Source: CAYMEV01 sp964389675 [NCBI: uncultured Candidatus Sumerlaeota bacterium]
GTDB lineage: Bacteria; CAYMEV01
Assembly (NCBI GenBank): GCA_964389675.1
Contig: CAYMEV010000029.1
Coordinates: 1-38,923, forward strand
Direction of reading: 5' to 3'
DNA: 38,923 bases
Shown: positions 1-9,168 of the stretch, piece after piece
Position numbering within the stretch: position 1 is the first letter of the stretch
Layout of the letters: each line of letters opens with the position of its first letter
Position numbers and translations under genes: made by a program
The notes under the pieces: generated by a model
Seen by the model: only the letters and a program-made list of their open reading frames with translations
The model's database searches: none
Told to the model about the DNA's origin: nothing

Positions 1-1871
1 GGCATTATTATGAGCATCAGTTCCATCAGAGTAGAAATCTCCCAGATAAGCTCCTCCATACATAGGATCACCAAGAGTTGCAAGAGGGTTAGAAAACATC
101 CCAATATGAGTATGAGCAATACCATTGTATTCTGCGTTGCTTGACATTACGGTTCTAAAGTTTTGCCCATTCGAAGGAAGAACAAAATTATATGCCTTTG
201 AATACCCGACAAATTCTGTATCATCATACCTTTTATACATTTGAGGCCCAGGAGCAGGAGAATCTTCCTTATGATGGCCTGCACCAAGGATATGTCCTAT
301 CTCATGCGTAAATGTCAAAAGATATTTGTAAGGATTACTCTGTTCAGGATTGTGAATTGCAACTACACTGATACAGTTATTTTCAGGAGAAGTATCATAT
401 ATATCATTTAACCCATTGTTTATGTGGTATAAATCAAAATAAGTGTCGTTATTAGTATCATATTTATCTATATTTTCTATTCTATTGTAGATACTTATCT
501 GGTTTAAGCCACTAGAATGACCGGATATATGGTGTATACTTATTTCATTTTTTTCTTTTTGGGTATCTTTGACAAATAATGCAATTAAATCTGATTTTAT
601 TAGGTTCCTTTCTTTTAATACAGTGTCCATTAATCCATCTTCTGGGTCCCGGAGACATCTATGGTCTTCTCTTAAATCCCTTGTTTCATCATATATTAAT
701 AGTCTGTGCCGTATCAAGTTAATATCTAATTCTATAAAGCTGTCCGAAAAGGAAGTATTTAGATATTCCATTACAAAATCCATGAAATTGTCAATTTCAC
801 CTCCATATATTGTCTCTATGTGACTCAATGCTTTGCTTGTATAGACAATCATCATATCAATGGTGTCATCAGGAATATTTGACTGGTCAGGTATTATGAA
901 GTTAGCAGTTAAGCTAAGATCTTCAGATGGCATTTGGAATTGAAAGTATCTTTGTTTTTTCTTTTCCAATTCATAATTGCCAACCTGAATAGTTCCTGTA
1001 ATCTCCTGATTATCACCTCTTGTCCATTCTTTAAAGATATTATATTCAGTATAATCGATAGATTCAGATCCTCCAGCAGAATCGGGTATTCTCTTTGGTG
1101 TAACTAAAAAATTCATGCTAGTGCCTGGCAAGATGTAATCGTTGTATATTTCTTGGCAAGGCTCTGCTTCAAATTTTTCATTCACAATATTTAACTTATA
1201 TAAGGAGCCCGAGCCAGGTGGGTCAACATCTATTGTTAGATGGTACAGTGTTTCTTTAGAGAATTCTCCTGAATATTCATGATAAGTATTTGGAGTCACT
1301 ATAGAACCATGCGAATTGGATCTATTAAGATCTTCGTACATAATTGTATCAGGTAGGCATATAAAATTATTATCTTCAATAGGATACTGGATTACATATG
1401 TCATGTTGTCAGTTGGTGAAGTATTAAGAAAATATACCTCAGAATCATTATTAATAATCTCAAAGATTCCTATGCTGCTGCTATCATTGGTTATTAGTAT
1501 AAATCTGCTATAGAAGGCATTATCGACTTTGGCTACGATAACTATGGAACCATGCTTAGATTTATGAAATTTTGTTATTGTTGCATGATATACCTTATCT
1601 TCTTCCAGATTAATGATTATCTTATCACCCTTTTTTAAGCTTTGCTCCATTGATAAAATAGGATTTATTTCGATAGCCCTGATTTGAAGAAATGGTGAAT
1701 AAAGAGCCTTAATCTCTTGAGAAATCTGGCCTTCTCTTAGCTTTTCTTCTGTAATAAGATAATGCAAATTGGAATCATCAGCATAAATGGTTAGAGATAG
1801 TAGCAGGGTTAATAGCAGGACTATTGTCTGGATTTGTCTGGATTTGTCTGGATTTGTCTGGATTTGAACAT
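1..1871 (-). CDS. secreted metzincin (reprolysin-like) zinc protease, 3' partial, start codon out of frame (phase-off)
   Basis: One minus-strand frame is open without a stop from about 1869 to the left edge (over 600 codons). It begins with a hydrophobic signal peptide (TIVLLLTLLLSLTIYA), followed by a region like the divergent InlB B-repeat fold (VDPPGSGSLYKLN ... FKEWTRGD ... LTANF). The C-terminal part is a metalloprotease domain: MIVYTSKALSHIE near its start, the zinc motif HEIGHILGAGHH coded near 270-306, then a Met-turn candidate (RTVMSS). This order is that of M12/reprolysin-type metzincins, which cleave extracellular proteins. The only ATG with a ribosome site (AGAGAGG, 9 bases upstream) is at 1869-1871. 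Read from there, the frame hits TAG at 1821-1823, because a 10-bp repeat separates the ATG from the signal-peptide frame. One more or two fewer repeat units would join them. The missing C-terminus lies beyond the window. Confidence is high for the family and moderate for the off state being biological rather than an assembly error. Confidence 0.85.
1824..1866. repeat. 10-bp tandem repeat, 4.3 copies, at the 5' end of the metzincin gene
   Basis: Perfect repeats of TTGTCTGGAT (plus strand) run for 43 bp between the gene's only good ATG and its signal-peptide codons. The unit is not a multiple of 3, so each gain or loss shifts the frame. With two units fewer the protein would start MFKSRQIQTIVLLL, a normal signal peptide with a basic N-region. 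Such repeats at the 5' end of a surface or secreted gene are the classic layout of a slipped-strand contingency locus. Confidence 0.9.
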
Positions 1872-1931
1872 TCTATAATACCTCTCTAATTTAATAAAAC
1901 TCCAATAAATTATGATAACATAATAATCTGC

Positions 1932-1962
1932 ATGATATCAAGGAATATTTCTCAATTGTCAA
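1932..1962 (-). promoter_or_regulatory. possible promoter of the metzincin gene
   Basis: On the minus strand a perfect TTGACA (plus 1957-1962) precedes TATCAT (plus 1932-1937) with a 19-bp spacer, about 60 bases before the ATG at 1871. The -35 box is perfect and the -10 box is weaker, so this is only a candidate. Confidence 0.35.
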
Positions 1963-2039
1963 AACAAAATAGAAATATCCCTTTTTTAAAATATTTTGAA
2001 TTATACATATGTGTTCCTAATTAGCTTGAATTTTATATT

Positions 2040-2330
2040 CTATACATGGCTGGGGTGATACAGCATATAGTTTCTTCTTAGATTTACTCAGCATAACTTC
2101 TAGGGTAATCTCTCTGAATTTCTGTTCAATACCGTTATTTGCAATATGAATCCTCCCATCCAATCTCTCTTATATCGTTACAGTTTTTGTTCTGAGGAAG
2201 GTGCCTTCTAACTGAAAATGTCGGTTGTTATACCTTACGACACCATTATTGGCAATTTTCCTCCCTGATTTTATGCTTAATATATCTGCAAGTACACGAT
2301 TTAATGGAGATTCTCCGTGTAAATTGTCTT
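2040..2330 (-). pseudogene. transposase C-terminal remnant (ISNCY-like)
   Basis: One minus-strand frame reads NRVLADILSIKSGRKIANN, then VRYNNRHFQLEG, KTVTI, an in-frame TAA, then ERLDGRIHIANNGIEQKFREI. This resembles the C-terminal beta-rich part of ISNCY-type DDE transposases, where a 'V.YNN..fQLE' stretch precedes a 'V.eRLDGsihI' stretch. No N-terminal catalytic domain, start codon or terminal inverted repeats are visible, so it is a decayed fragment. It fills most of the gap between the metzincin and the cyclase gene; the rest (1872-2039 and 2331-2456) shows nothing recognisable apart from the candidate promoter. The family call comes from pattern recall and would need a profile search. 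Confidence 0.6.
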
Positions 2331-2456
2331 TTTATAAGGGAATATTATAAATTTGCTGCTAAATACAAGCAAAGAATCTTTTTGGAATTGATTTGCTGAC
2401 TACAGATACAGCTCTGAGAATGTCGTTGAAGTAATCTAATGCTTATAAATTCTGAT

Positions 2457-5400
2457 TCAATCTTTTATCTTTTTTAGTTCATTAATTTTAGTTTTGTAAA
2501 AAAAGAATGGCTCCTTTTTATACAATTGACGGTAAAATTTGATGGCTTTATTCTTATATTCTTTAGTTTTTTCAAGTTTGAACAGTTCATAATATAAGAC
2601 AGCCTTTTCTTCTGTATTGTCTGTATTATCAAGCATGCCTATAAGTGATCTTACAGCCTGTTCTTTGTTATTTGATGATTTGATCAAAATTTCATGTACC
2701 TTTGTCCTGAAGATATACTCTTTATCATCAACTTGCACTGCGGCTTTCATTGCCTGCCTGTTATACTTGATTGACCCCTTGATGTCCTTATCTGCAAGCA
2801 GGATTACGGATTTCTGAAGCATGCAGTGTGCATAATCGCTTCTCATACAATCAATCTCGGTATAGATCTGGATAGCCCTGTCATAACATTCTACTGCCTT
2901 TGGAAAGTGCCTTGTTTCAAAATAAATATCCCCGGTAAAGGCATATACATGAGCAAGCCTCATCTTATCCGCCATTTCATCAAATACTGGAATGGATGCA
3001 TCGAAATATTTCAAAGCTTCATTATATCTGCCCATGTAAAGATAGGTATTTGCTATATTAAAGAGGGCTATCCCTATGTCTCTTCTATCATCCATTTTTT
3101 CGGCAAGCTGTTTATGTTTATTGAAGTATTCGAGAGATTTCTGGTATTTTCCCATTTCCCTGTAAGCACTGCCGATGTTTACATATGATATTCCGATTCC
3201 CTTTTTGTCTCCAATTTCTGTTGAATTTTTCCTGTATATCTCATAGCACTCCAATGCTTTTTCATATTTTAGCTGTCTTTTGTATATAACCCCCATGTTC
3301 CCGACTGAAATGCCAATGCCTCTTTTATCCCCTATCTCCTGTGAGATTTTTCTGTATTCATTGAAGCCTTCTGCCGCCCTGTCAAACTGCATCTGGTTAA
3401 AGTATATGGTGCCGATGCTGTTATAAATTATTGCTACTGCTCTTTTTTCTCCAATCTCTTTCATTATTTTCATGCTTTTCTTGAAACATTCCAGGGCCTC
3501 ATCCAGTTTGTGCTGGTCAATTAATACATTTCCCCTGTTTATTAAAGTGCTTGCTATACCCTTTTTATTGCCATGCTTTAGATATATCTCACTGCAGGCA
3601 TCTATATACTCCAGTGCTTTAGAATAATTACCAAGGTCATCATAGACATTCGCCAGGCATGATAATGCATTTGCCGTCCTGATCTCATCCCCTATTTCCA
3701 CTGCCAGCTTTCTTGAATTTTCATGGCATGAAATTGCCTTTTTATATTCAGATTTTATATAGCAGGCACGCCCGAGATAACTGTAGGAATCAGATAAAAA
3801 TGATATGTCATTTATAGCTTCTGAAATATCTATGCATTCCCTGTAGAGGCTCATGGCTTTGTCAAGATTACCCATGAGTTCATAAATCTCGCCTGTCTTT
3901 ATCTGTATGGATACCAGTTTTTCTTTTGATCCTGTAATCTTTAACAGCCTTTTGTAGATTTCCAGGGCTTCCCTGTTTCTGTATGTATTTTTTGAATTAT
4001 CTCCCGCCTTTTCAAGATATACTCTGGTTTTTGCTTTGTCTCCTGCCTTTTCATAATGATAGGCCAGATCAATATAATAATCCTTATTAGATTCCGCATC
4101 TGCTTTTACAATCCTCTCAATTACCTGTCCTACTGTATGATGGATAAATCTGAGCCTTTCGCGGAGCTGCATATCATAGGCCGAGTCCCTGAGAAGTGCA
4201 TGCCTGAAGATATATATTATCTCATCCAGGCTGTCCCAGATATTATCCTTCCGGGCTTTTCCCAGGATATCTGAATCCCTCGATACTTGCAGAAGCCTTA
4301 TAGCTTCGATATCAAAGCTTGCCTGCCTTTTATAGTTTTCTAATAGCAGAGAAAGCATTTCAAGTGTGCTGAACAGGATATTCTTATCAAATTCTGCACC
4401 CAATACTGATGCTATTTTAACAAGCTCTTTGATCTCTCTCGAAAGGCGGTCTATTCTTGAAATCAATATCTGATTTATTTTAAGTGGTATATGTTCTGTT
4501 TTTTTTGTAATACTGCAGATATCGGCTTTATGTGAAATATAGCGATTCTCTTTGAGATATAGACATAATTGCTCAATATAGAAGGGATTGTTCTCAGACC
4601 TTATTTTTATGAAACTCAGCATATCGCTGTCAGGTGAGCATCCCAGTATCTCTTTTATAATCTCCCCCAAAAAGCAGTCCGATACCGGTCCGAGCAGGAT
4701 TTCAGCCTGGTTAACATCTGATTCAAAGATTATTTCGGGCTTTGTCCCATCATCATTATACCTGGTTGTAATAATTATTGATATGGGATAATCCTGTATA
4801 TTTCTTGTTAGATGCTTCAGGAATAATCTTGAATCTTCATCAATCCAGTGAATGTCCTCAATCAGGATTAAAACTGGTCTTATAAGGCTTATAGCCTTAA
4901 AGAAAGCCTTCAATGACCAGAGGGTATTTTCATACCGGCCTTTTGCGTCCAGCATTTCATAAAGAGTATCCTTTGTATCAAGCGACAATAAAGCCCTTAT
5001 GAAGGATTCTGAGCGGTCTACTTCTATTAAAACTGCTTCAGACCTTTCATCCCCTATTTCAGAAATCTTATTTCTGAACCTGATGAATCTGTTTTTAAAT
5101 ATGAATTCGCGTTTATCCGCAGGCTGGCTTGACTTCAGTCCAAAAAACACATTAAGAAGGTGAATTAGCGGATTCCAGGCTTTCCTGATGGTGGATTCAC
5201 AAGGCATGTGCATTATTTCAGCATGACTTGAATAATCCTTTGCTGTCTCAAATGCAATCCTGGATTTGCCTATTCCAGCTTCACCATAAATATAAATTAC
5301 ACCAGGAAAGATTGATTTGAGGAAGGGGTCTATAAAGCTTTTAATTTTTTCTATTTCAGTATCTCTTCCATACATATTGCCCTTAAAATGCAATTCCTGA

Positions 5401-6602
5401 ATGTCCTTTTTGTAGGCCAATTCAAAGACATCAGCTTTTTCTGATTTCCCCTTGAAAGAAAAGCTGTTTATGAAATCGAAATTATAATTATATGAAGCAT
5501 TATCATAAACAGCCTTTGATACCCAGATCCTGCCCCATTCAGCGCTTACGCCTATCCTTGCCGAAAGGTTGACTGCATCCCCCAGGACATCATATGCTGA
5601 CCTTATACTGCTCCCGATATAGCCTGAAAAAAGCCGGCCGAATGTTACCCCGGCTTTGATCTTGCTTTTGTACAGGGATTTTATTTCCAGTGCAAAGTCC
5701 ATTGACCTGCTTATATTATTTTCAGGTAAAACAGGGATGCCAAAATTTATGAGGGCTGTACAGCCTTTATCTCCAAAACCGATCCTGCTGAAGTAACCTC
5801 CCCATTTATGAACTGTGTCCATTATCGTGGTTGCAAAATCATTATAGCAATCATGGTCCCAGCCAGTATCATCTATACATAGAAAAATGCTGACTGCATT
5901 CCTGAGTTCATCCAGAGGCTTATTCTCCCGCAATATCTCAGGAATGAATCTCATCAGGATATCATCATTGATATCAACATGCTCATAATTTGGATTAAGG
6001 CTTTTCCTGGCATTAATATGCAGGAGGCTGTAAAAGCCCTTGCTTGTTTCACTGAATTCTGCAGTTTCTTTTATTGGACCGATAATTGAATTATCTACTA
6101 TAATAGACATCGGGTCAGAATGTTTCTCTGCTTCTGCAGATCCATCAATAGCCCTGCCTTTGAAATAATAGGTTTTTTGATGCTTTTTTCCTAAAATCCC
6201 CCATTCTATATTTCCATATGAGATCCCTATTTTAACAGAGATATTAAATTTGCCGTATTTTGTGGTTTTTATATTCTGGGCAGAAACTTCATTTTTGATT
6301 TTTATTGCAGCCCTGCAGGCTTCAACTGGCTTTTCGGGGAAAACTGCAGTAAATGAATCCCCGGCAAATGTTGTAATGAAACCGCCTCTCTGGTAGACAG
6401 CCCATATACATGGTGAGAAGACTTCATTAATAATCCCGGATAGAATTTCTGCCCCCTCCTTGCCATGCTCTGCAAGCCTTTCAGTAATCTTGGTAAACCC
6501 TGAAATATCTGCAAACAGTGATGCAGCATTAAAATTTCCGTGAAAAATGCCATCCTGATATCTCTTAGCAACGTAATGCGGTATAAGCCTTTTCATGTTC
6601 AT
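2457..6602 (-). CDS. tandem class III nucleotide cyclase - AAA/NACHT-like ATPase - TPR protein (soluble-adenylyl-cyclase-like)
   Basis: The protein has 1381 residues in four parts. The first cyclase domain (about 25-170) has both metal aspartates, D32 in LFADISGFT and D82 in FAGDSF, but GRAIDGSAEAEK replaces the usual Asn/Arg helix. The second (about 235-400) has GDAVNLSARI with N345 and R349, the transition-state pair, and Asp at the equivalents of the metal sites (D244, D278). A P-loop ATPase follows (GEAGIGKS, 439-446; Walker B-like ILIEDIHWIDE near 580), then about ten TPRs (roughly 890-1350) with the repeated GDKRGIGI signature. The complementary losses suggest one composite active site between the domains, as in mammalian ADCY10. 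The product is probably cAMP; cGMP cannot be excluded. No signal peptide or membrane segment is seen, so it should be cytosolic. Two Met codons lie at the start (residues 1 and 3) and the ribosome site is weak. It is divergent from the amidohydrolase pair. Confidence 0.92.
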   Translation of the reverse strand: MNMKRLIPHYVAKRYQDGIFHGNFNAASLFADISGFTKITERLAEHGKEGAEILSGIINEVFSPCIWAVYQRGGFITTFAGDSFTAVFPEKPVEACRAAIKIKNEVSAQNIKTTKYGKFNISVKIGISYGNIEWGILGKKHQKTYYFKGRAIDGSAEAEKHSDPMSIIVDNSIIGPIKETAEFSETSKGFYSLLHINARKSLNPNYEHVDINDDILMRFIPEILRENKPLDELRNAVSIFLCIDDTGWDHDCYNDFATTIMDTVHKWGGYFSRIGFGDKGCTALINFGIPVLPENNISRSMDFALEIKSLYKSKIKAGVTFGRLFSGYIGSSIRSAYDVLGDAVNLSARIGVSAEWGRIWVSKAVYDNASYNYNFDFINSFSFKGKSEKADVFELAYKKDIQELHFKGNMYGRDTEIEKIKSFIDPFLKSIFPGVIYIYGEAGIGKSRIAFETAKDYSSHAEIMHMPCESTIRKAWNPLIHLLNVFFGLKSSQPADKREFIFKNRFIRFRNKISEIGDERSEAVLIEVDRSESFIRALLSLDTKDTLYEMLDAKGRYENTLWSLKAFFKAISLIRPVLILIEDIHWIDEDSRLFLKHLTRNIQDYPISIIITTRYNDDGTKPEIIFESDVNQAEILLGPVSDCFLGEIIKEILGCSPDSDMLSFIKIRSENNPFYIEQLCLYLKENRYISHKADICSITKKTEHIPLKINQILISRIDRLSREIKELVKIASVLGAEFDKNILFSTLEMLSLLLENYKRQASFDIEAIRLLQVSRDSDILGKARKDNIWDSLDEIIYIFRHALLRDSAYDMQLRERLRFIHHTVGQVIERIVKADAESNKDYYIDLAYHYEKAGDKAKTRVYLEKAGDNSKNTYRNREALEIYKRLLKITGSKEKLVSIQIKTGEIYELMGNLDKAMSLYRECIDISEAINDISFLSDSYSYLGRACYIKSEYKKAISCHENSRKLAVEIGDEIRTANALSCLANVYDDLGNYSKALEYIDACSEIYLKHGNKKGIASTLINRGNVLIDQHKLDEALECFKKSMKIMKEIGEKRAVAIIYNSIGTIYFNQMQFDRAAEGFNEYRKISQEIGDKRGIGISVGNMGVIYKRQLKYEKALECYEIYRKNSTEIGDKKGIGISYVNIGSAYREMGKYQKSLEYFNKHKQLAEKMDDRRDIGIALFNIANTYLYMGRYNEALKYFDASIPVFDEMADKMRLAHVYAFTGDIYFETRHFPKAVECYDRAIQIYTEIDCMRSDYAHCMLQKSVILLADKDIKGSIKYNRQAMKAAVQVDDKEYIFRTKVHEILIKSSNNKEQAVRSLIGMLDNTDNTEEKAVLYYELFKLEKTKEYKNKAIKFYRQLYKKEPFFFYKTKINELKKIKD

Positions 6603-6771
6603 ACTATAAAATCACCATTTTAAAATGATCTGCTTTTCAGCTGTTTTTCAGTGATCAATAAATTATAGTATACCTTATTAATTCAATGTTTGAAAATTTA
6701 AATTGGATTGATATTATGTGCCGGGTAAGAATTATTGAATTTATCCAATATGCCTGGATTTGCACATTTTA

Positions 6772-6800
6772 TTGAACAATCTTCTAATATTGTGTACCAT
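6772..6800 (+). promoter_or_regulatory. candidate promoter for the amidohydrolase pair
   Basis: TTGAAC (6772-6777) and TACCAT (6795-6800) are separated by exactly 17 bp, followed by an AGGAGGG ribosome site five bases before the ATG at 6836. Both boxes match consensus at four of six positions. The gap to the divergent cyclase gene is 233 bp. Confidence 0.4.
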
Positions 6801-6835
6801 AATCTAATTAATCTCTGTCATTCAGGAGGGAACTG

Positions 6836-7996
6836 ATGCTGGCAATAATCAACGGGTATTTGATAACAGTGTCCAAAGGAACTATTAATAACGGGACAAT
6901 ACTTATTAAGGATGGAATTATATCCGGTATTGGAAATGGTATAGAAATACCGGATAATGCTGAGAAAATTGACGCTAAAGGAAGGTTTGTAACTCCCGGT
7001 TTGATTGATGCCCATACGCATGCCGGTATATCTGAGCAGGGCCTTGCCTGGGAAGGGAATGATACAAATGAAAGCACAAACCCTGTCAGCCCTTACTGCA
7101 GTGTAAGGGATGGGATTAATATGATGGACAGGGCCTTTGAAAGCTTAAGGAAGTCTGGCATTACATGTGTTGGTGTCCTGCCTGGAAGCTCAAATATTCT
7201 GGGCGGAACTGGCCTGGCCCTGAAATGCACCGGGAACATTGTTGATGATGCAGTCATTAAGGATCCAATAGGGATCAAGGCAGCTCTGGGTGAGAATCCA
7301 AAGAGAAGCTACGGGACAAAAAATCAATCTCCTGCAACAAGAATGGGAAATGCTTCTGTATTACGGGAAAGCCTGATTAAGGCAAAACAGTATTTAATAA
7401 AGCGGGAAAATAAGGATAATGAATGCCATCTGAATATGCAGTATGAAGCCCTGCTTCCGGTGGTCAGGAAGGAAATCCCACTTATTATCCATTGTCACAG
7501 GCATGATGATATTGTCACGGCAGTACGTATCTGCAGGGAGCTTGATGTCAGATTTGTGCTGGAGCATGTAACAGACGGGCACCTGGTAGCAGATCTATTA
7601 AAAGTGAATAATGTCCATTGTGCTGTCGGACCCACTCTCCATTATGGGTCTAAAGTGGAAAACAGGGACAGGAACTTTAAAACGCCAATCCATCTTGACA
7701 GAAAGGGAATTCCGTTCTGCTTTATAACAGATCATCCGGTTGTAGATGCAAGAAACCTGATAATGACCGCAAGTATGGCCGTACAATGGGGAATGGAGGA
7801 AGATAGGGCACTGAGAGCTATTACTCTCGGGTCAGCAGAACATATAGGTATTGATGACAGGGCAGGTTCTTTAGAGATAGGCAAAGACGCAGACCTGGTG
7901 GTGTGGTCGGGCAATCCACTTGAATTTACATCATTTGTTGATATTACCATCATAAACGGGAAAACAGTATATGAGAGGGAGGTGAGGTCATGTTAG
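6836..7996 (+). CDS. amidohydrolase (imidazolonepropionase-like, COG1228 type), first of a pair
   Basis: The 386-residue protein is a metal-dependent amidohydrolase with the order expected for the TIM-barrel fold: an N-terminal beta domain, LIDAHTH (the HxH metal motif), GVLPGSSNILGG, HCHRHDDIVTAVRI, EHVTDGH, TDHPV with the late Asp, and a C-terminal SLEIGKDADLVVWSGNPL strand. No signal peptide is seen, so it should be cytosolic. Related proteins hydrolyse cyclic amides, acyl-amino acids or dipeptides, but sequence alone does not give the substrate. The start is supported by AGGAGGG five bases upstream. Its last seven bases overlap the start of the next gene, a closely similar paralog, so the two are probably translationally coupled and may form a heteromer or handle related substrates. 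Confidence 0.88.
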   Translation: MLAIINGYLITVSKGTINNGTILIKDGIISGIGNGIEIPDNAEKIDAKGRFVTPGLIDAHTHAGISEQGLAWEGNDTNESTNPVSPYCSVRDGINMMDRAFESLRKSGITCVGVLPGSSNILGGTGLALKCTGNIVDDAVIKDPIGIKAALGENPKRSYGTKNQSPATRMGNASVLRESLIKAKQYLIKRENKDNECHLNMQYEALLPVVRKEIPLIIHCHRHDDIVTAVRICRELDVRFVLEHVTDGHLVADLLKVNNVHCAVGPTLHYGSKVENRDRNFKTPIHLDRKGIPFCFITDHPVVDARNLIMTASMAVQWGMEEDRALRAITLGSAEHIGIDDRAGSLEIGKDADLVVWSGNPLEFTSFVDITIINGKTVYEREVRSC

Positions 7997-9159
7997 CTGT
8001 AAGTGGCGCAAAAATTTACACGGGTACTGGCAGGGTCCTGGTAAGCGGCAAAATTATAATTGGAGATAATGGAAGGATAGAGGCTATAGGAGAGAATGTG
8101 CCAATCCCTGATAATGCTGAAACTCTGCTGCTTGACGGCAAAGTTATTATTCCGGGCCTTATCGATGCCCATACTCACATCGGCATATGGGGTGAAGGGG
8201 AAGGTGAATCAGGATTTGACGGGAATGAATCAGTAAACCCTGTTACAGCCGGCATAAATGCTGTTAATGCTGTAAACCCCCTGCATAACAGCTTTGAAGG
8301 TGCCAGAGAAGGTGGTATAACCACTGTACAGATACTGCCCGGCTCAAATAATCCTGTTGGAGGGCTTGGTTTTGCATGCAAGACTTCAGGCAGTATTATT
8401 GATAATATGGTTATTAAAAACCCTACAGGGCTGAAGGGGGCAATGGGTGAAAACCCAAAATATGCAAATAAGCAGATGCCCAAAAAATATCCTGCTTCCC
8501 GTATGGGTATCGCCGCAGTTATAAGGGAGTATTTTCATAAAGCCGGAGATTATGGCATAAAGAAAAAACTGGCTGAATCAAGAGGCGATACTGCTGATAC
8601 AGACCTGAATATGGAATCAGGGCTTATGGTGCTTAACAGGGAGATCCCGTTCAGGATACACGCCCACAGGCATGATGATATTGTAAGTGCAATAAGGATA
8701 TGTGAAGAATTTGATATTAACTATAGCATAGAGCATTGCACGGATGGGCATCTTATAGCAGAATACCTCGCTGATAAAAACTTTTATGCAATGATCGGCC
8801 CGGGGCTTTCATCATCCTCAAAGCCCGAGACAGCTGGTTTTACTGATGAAAATGCAGTAATACTATATAATAGCGGAATAAGGGTATGTCTGATGACAGA
8901 CCATCCGTTCCTTAACTGCCGGTATTTTCTCCCATATGCTGCAACTGTGCACAAGTATGGACTGTCTGTTGATGAAACAATGAGGACTATTACCATAAAT
9001 CCTGCAGAAGCACTGGGTGTGGAAAAAAGGGTAGGATCACTTGAAGTTGGAAAGGATGCGGATTTTGTTGTATTAAATGGAGAGCCTTTCACCCTGGCAG
9101 GCAGGACTGAAGCAACCTATATAGAAGGTTCATGCGTCTGGAAAAGAAAAATGTATTAA
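7990..9159 (+). CDS. amidohydrolase (imidazolonepropionase-like), second of a pair
   Basis: The 389-residue protein is a paralog of the gene it overlaps, with the same landmarks: LIDAHTHIG, GGITTVQILPGSNNPVGG, MGENPKYA, HAHRHDDIVSAIRI, EHCTDGHLIA, LMTDHPF and a final SLEVGKDADFVVLNGEPF. All metal-binding His/Asp positions of the first copy are kept, so neither copy looks degenerate. It differs in an insert of Gly, Glu and Asn residues after the HxH motif (GEGEGESGFDGNESVNP), next to the active site, which suggests a different substrate preference. The ATG lies inside the last codons of the upstream gene, and that gene's GAGGGAGGTGAGG stretch supplies the ribosome site. No terminator is seen before the convergent EamA gene nine bases downstream. 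Confidence 0.88.
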   Translation: MLAVSGAKIYTGTGRVLVSGKIIIGDNGRIEAIGENVPIPDNAETLLLDGKVIIPGLIDAHTHIGIWGEGEGESGFDGNESVNPVTAGINAVNAVNPLHNSFEGAREGGITTVQILPGSNNPVGGLGFACKTSGSIIDNMVIKNPTGLKGAMGENPKYANKQMPKKYPASRMGIAAVIREYFHKAGDYGIKKKLAESRGDTADTDLNMESGLMVLNREIPFRIHAHRHDDIVSAIRICEEFDINYSIEHCTDGHLIAEYLADKNFYAMIGPGLSSSSKPETAGFTDENAVILYNSGIRVCLMTDHPFLNCRYFLPYAATVHKYGLSVDETMRTITINPAEALGVEKRVGSLEVGKDADFVVLNGEPFTLAGRTEATYIEGSCVWKRKMY

Positions 9160-9168
9160 TTCTTTATT

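Noticed and set aside
569-1513. Short plus-strand open frames (569-823 and 1316-1513)
   Set aside because: They lie opposite the long open metzincin frame, which has a signal peptide and zinc motif. Their products show no recognisable pattern.
1824-1866. CRISPR-like or iteron array
   Set aside because: Units are only 10 bp, directly abutting and without spacers, and lie within a gene start.
1821-1871. Programmed frameshift instead of phase variation for the metzincin
   Set aside because: No slippery heptamer or stimulating structure is seen; the frame defect coincides exactly with a perfect tandem repeat, so slippage in DNA is the simpler explanation.
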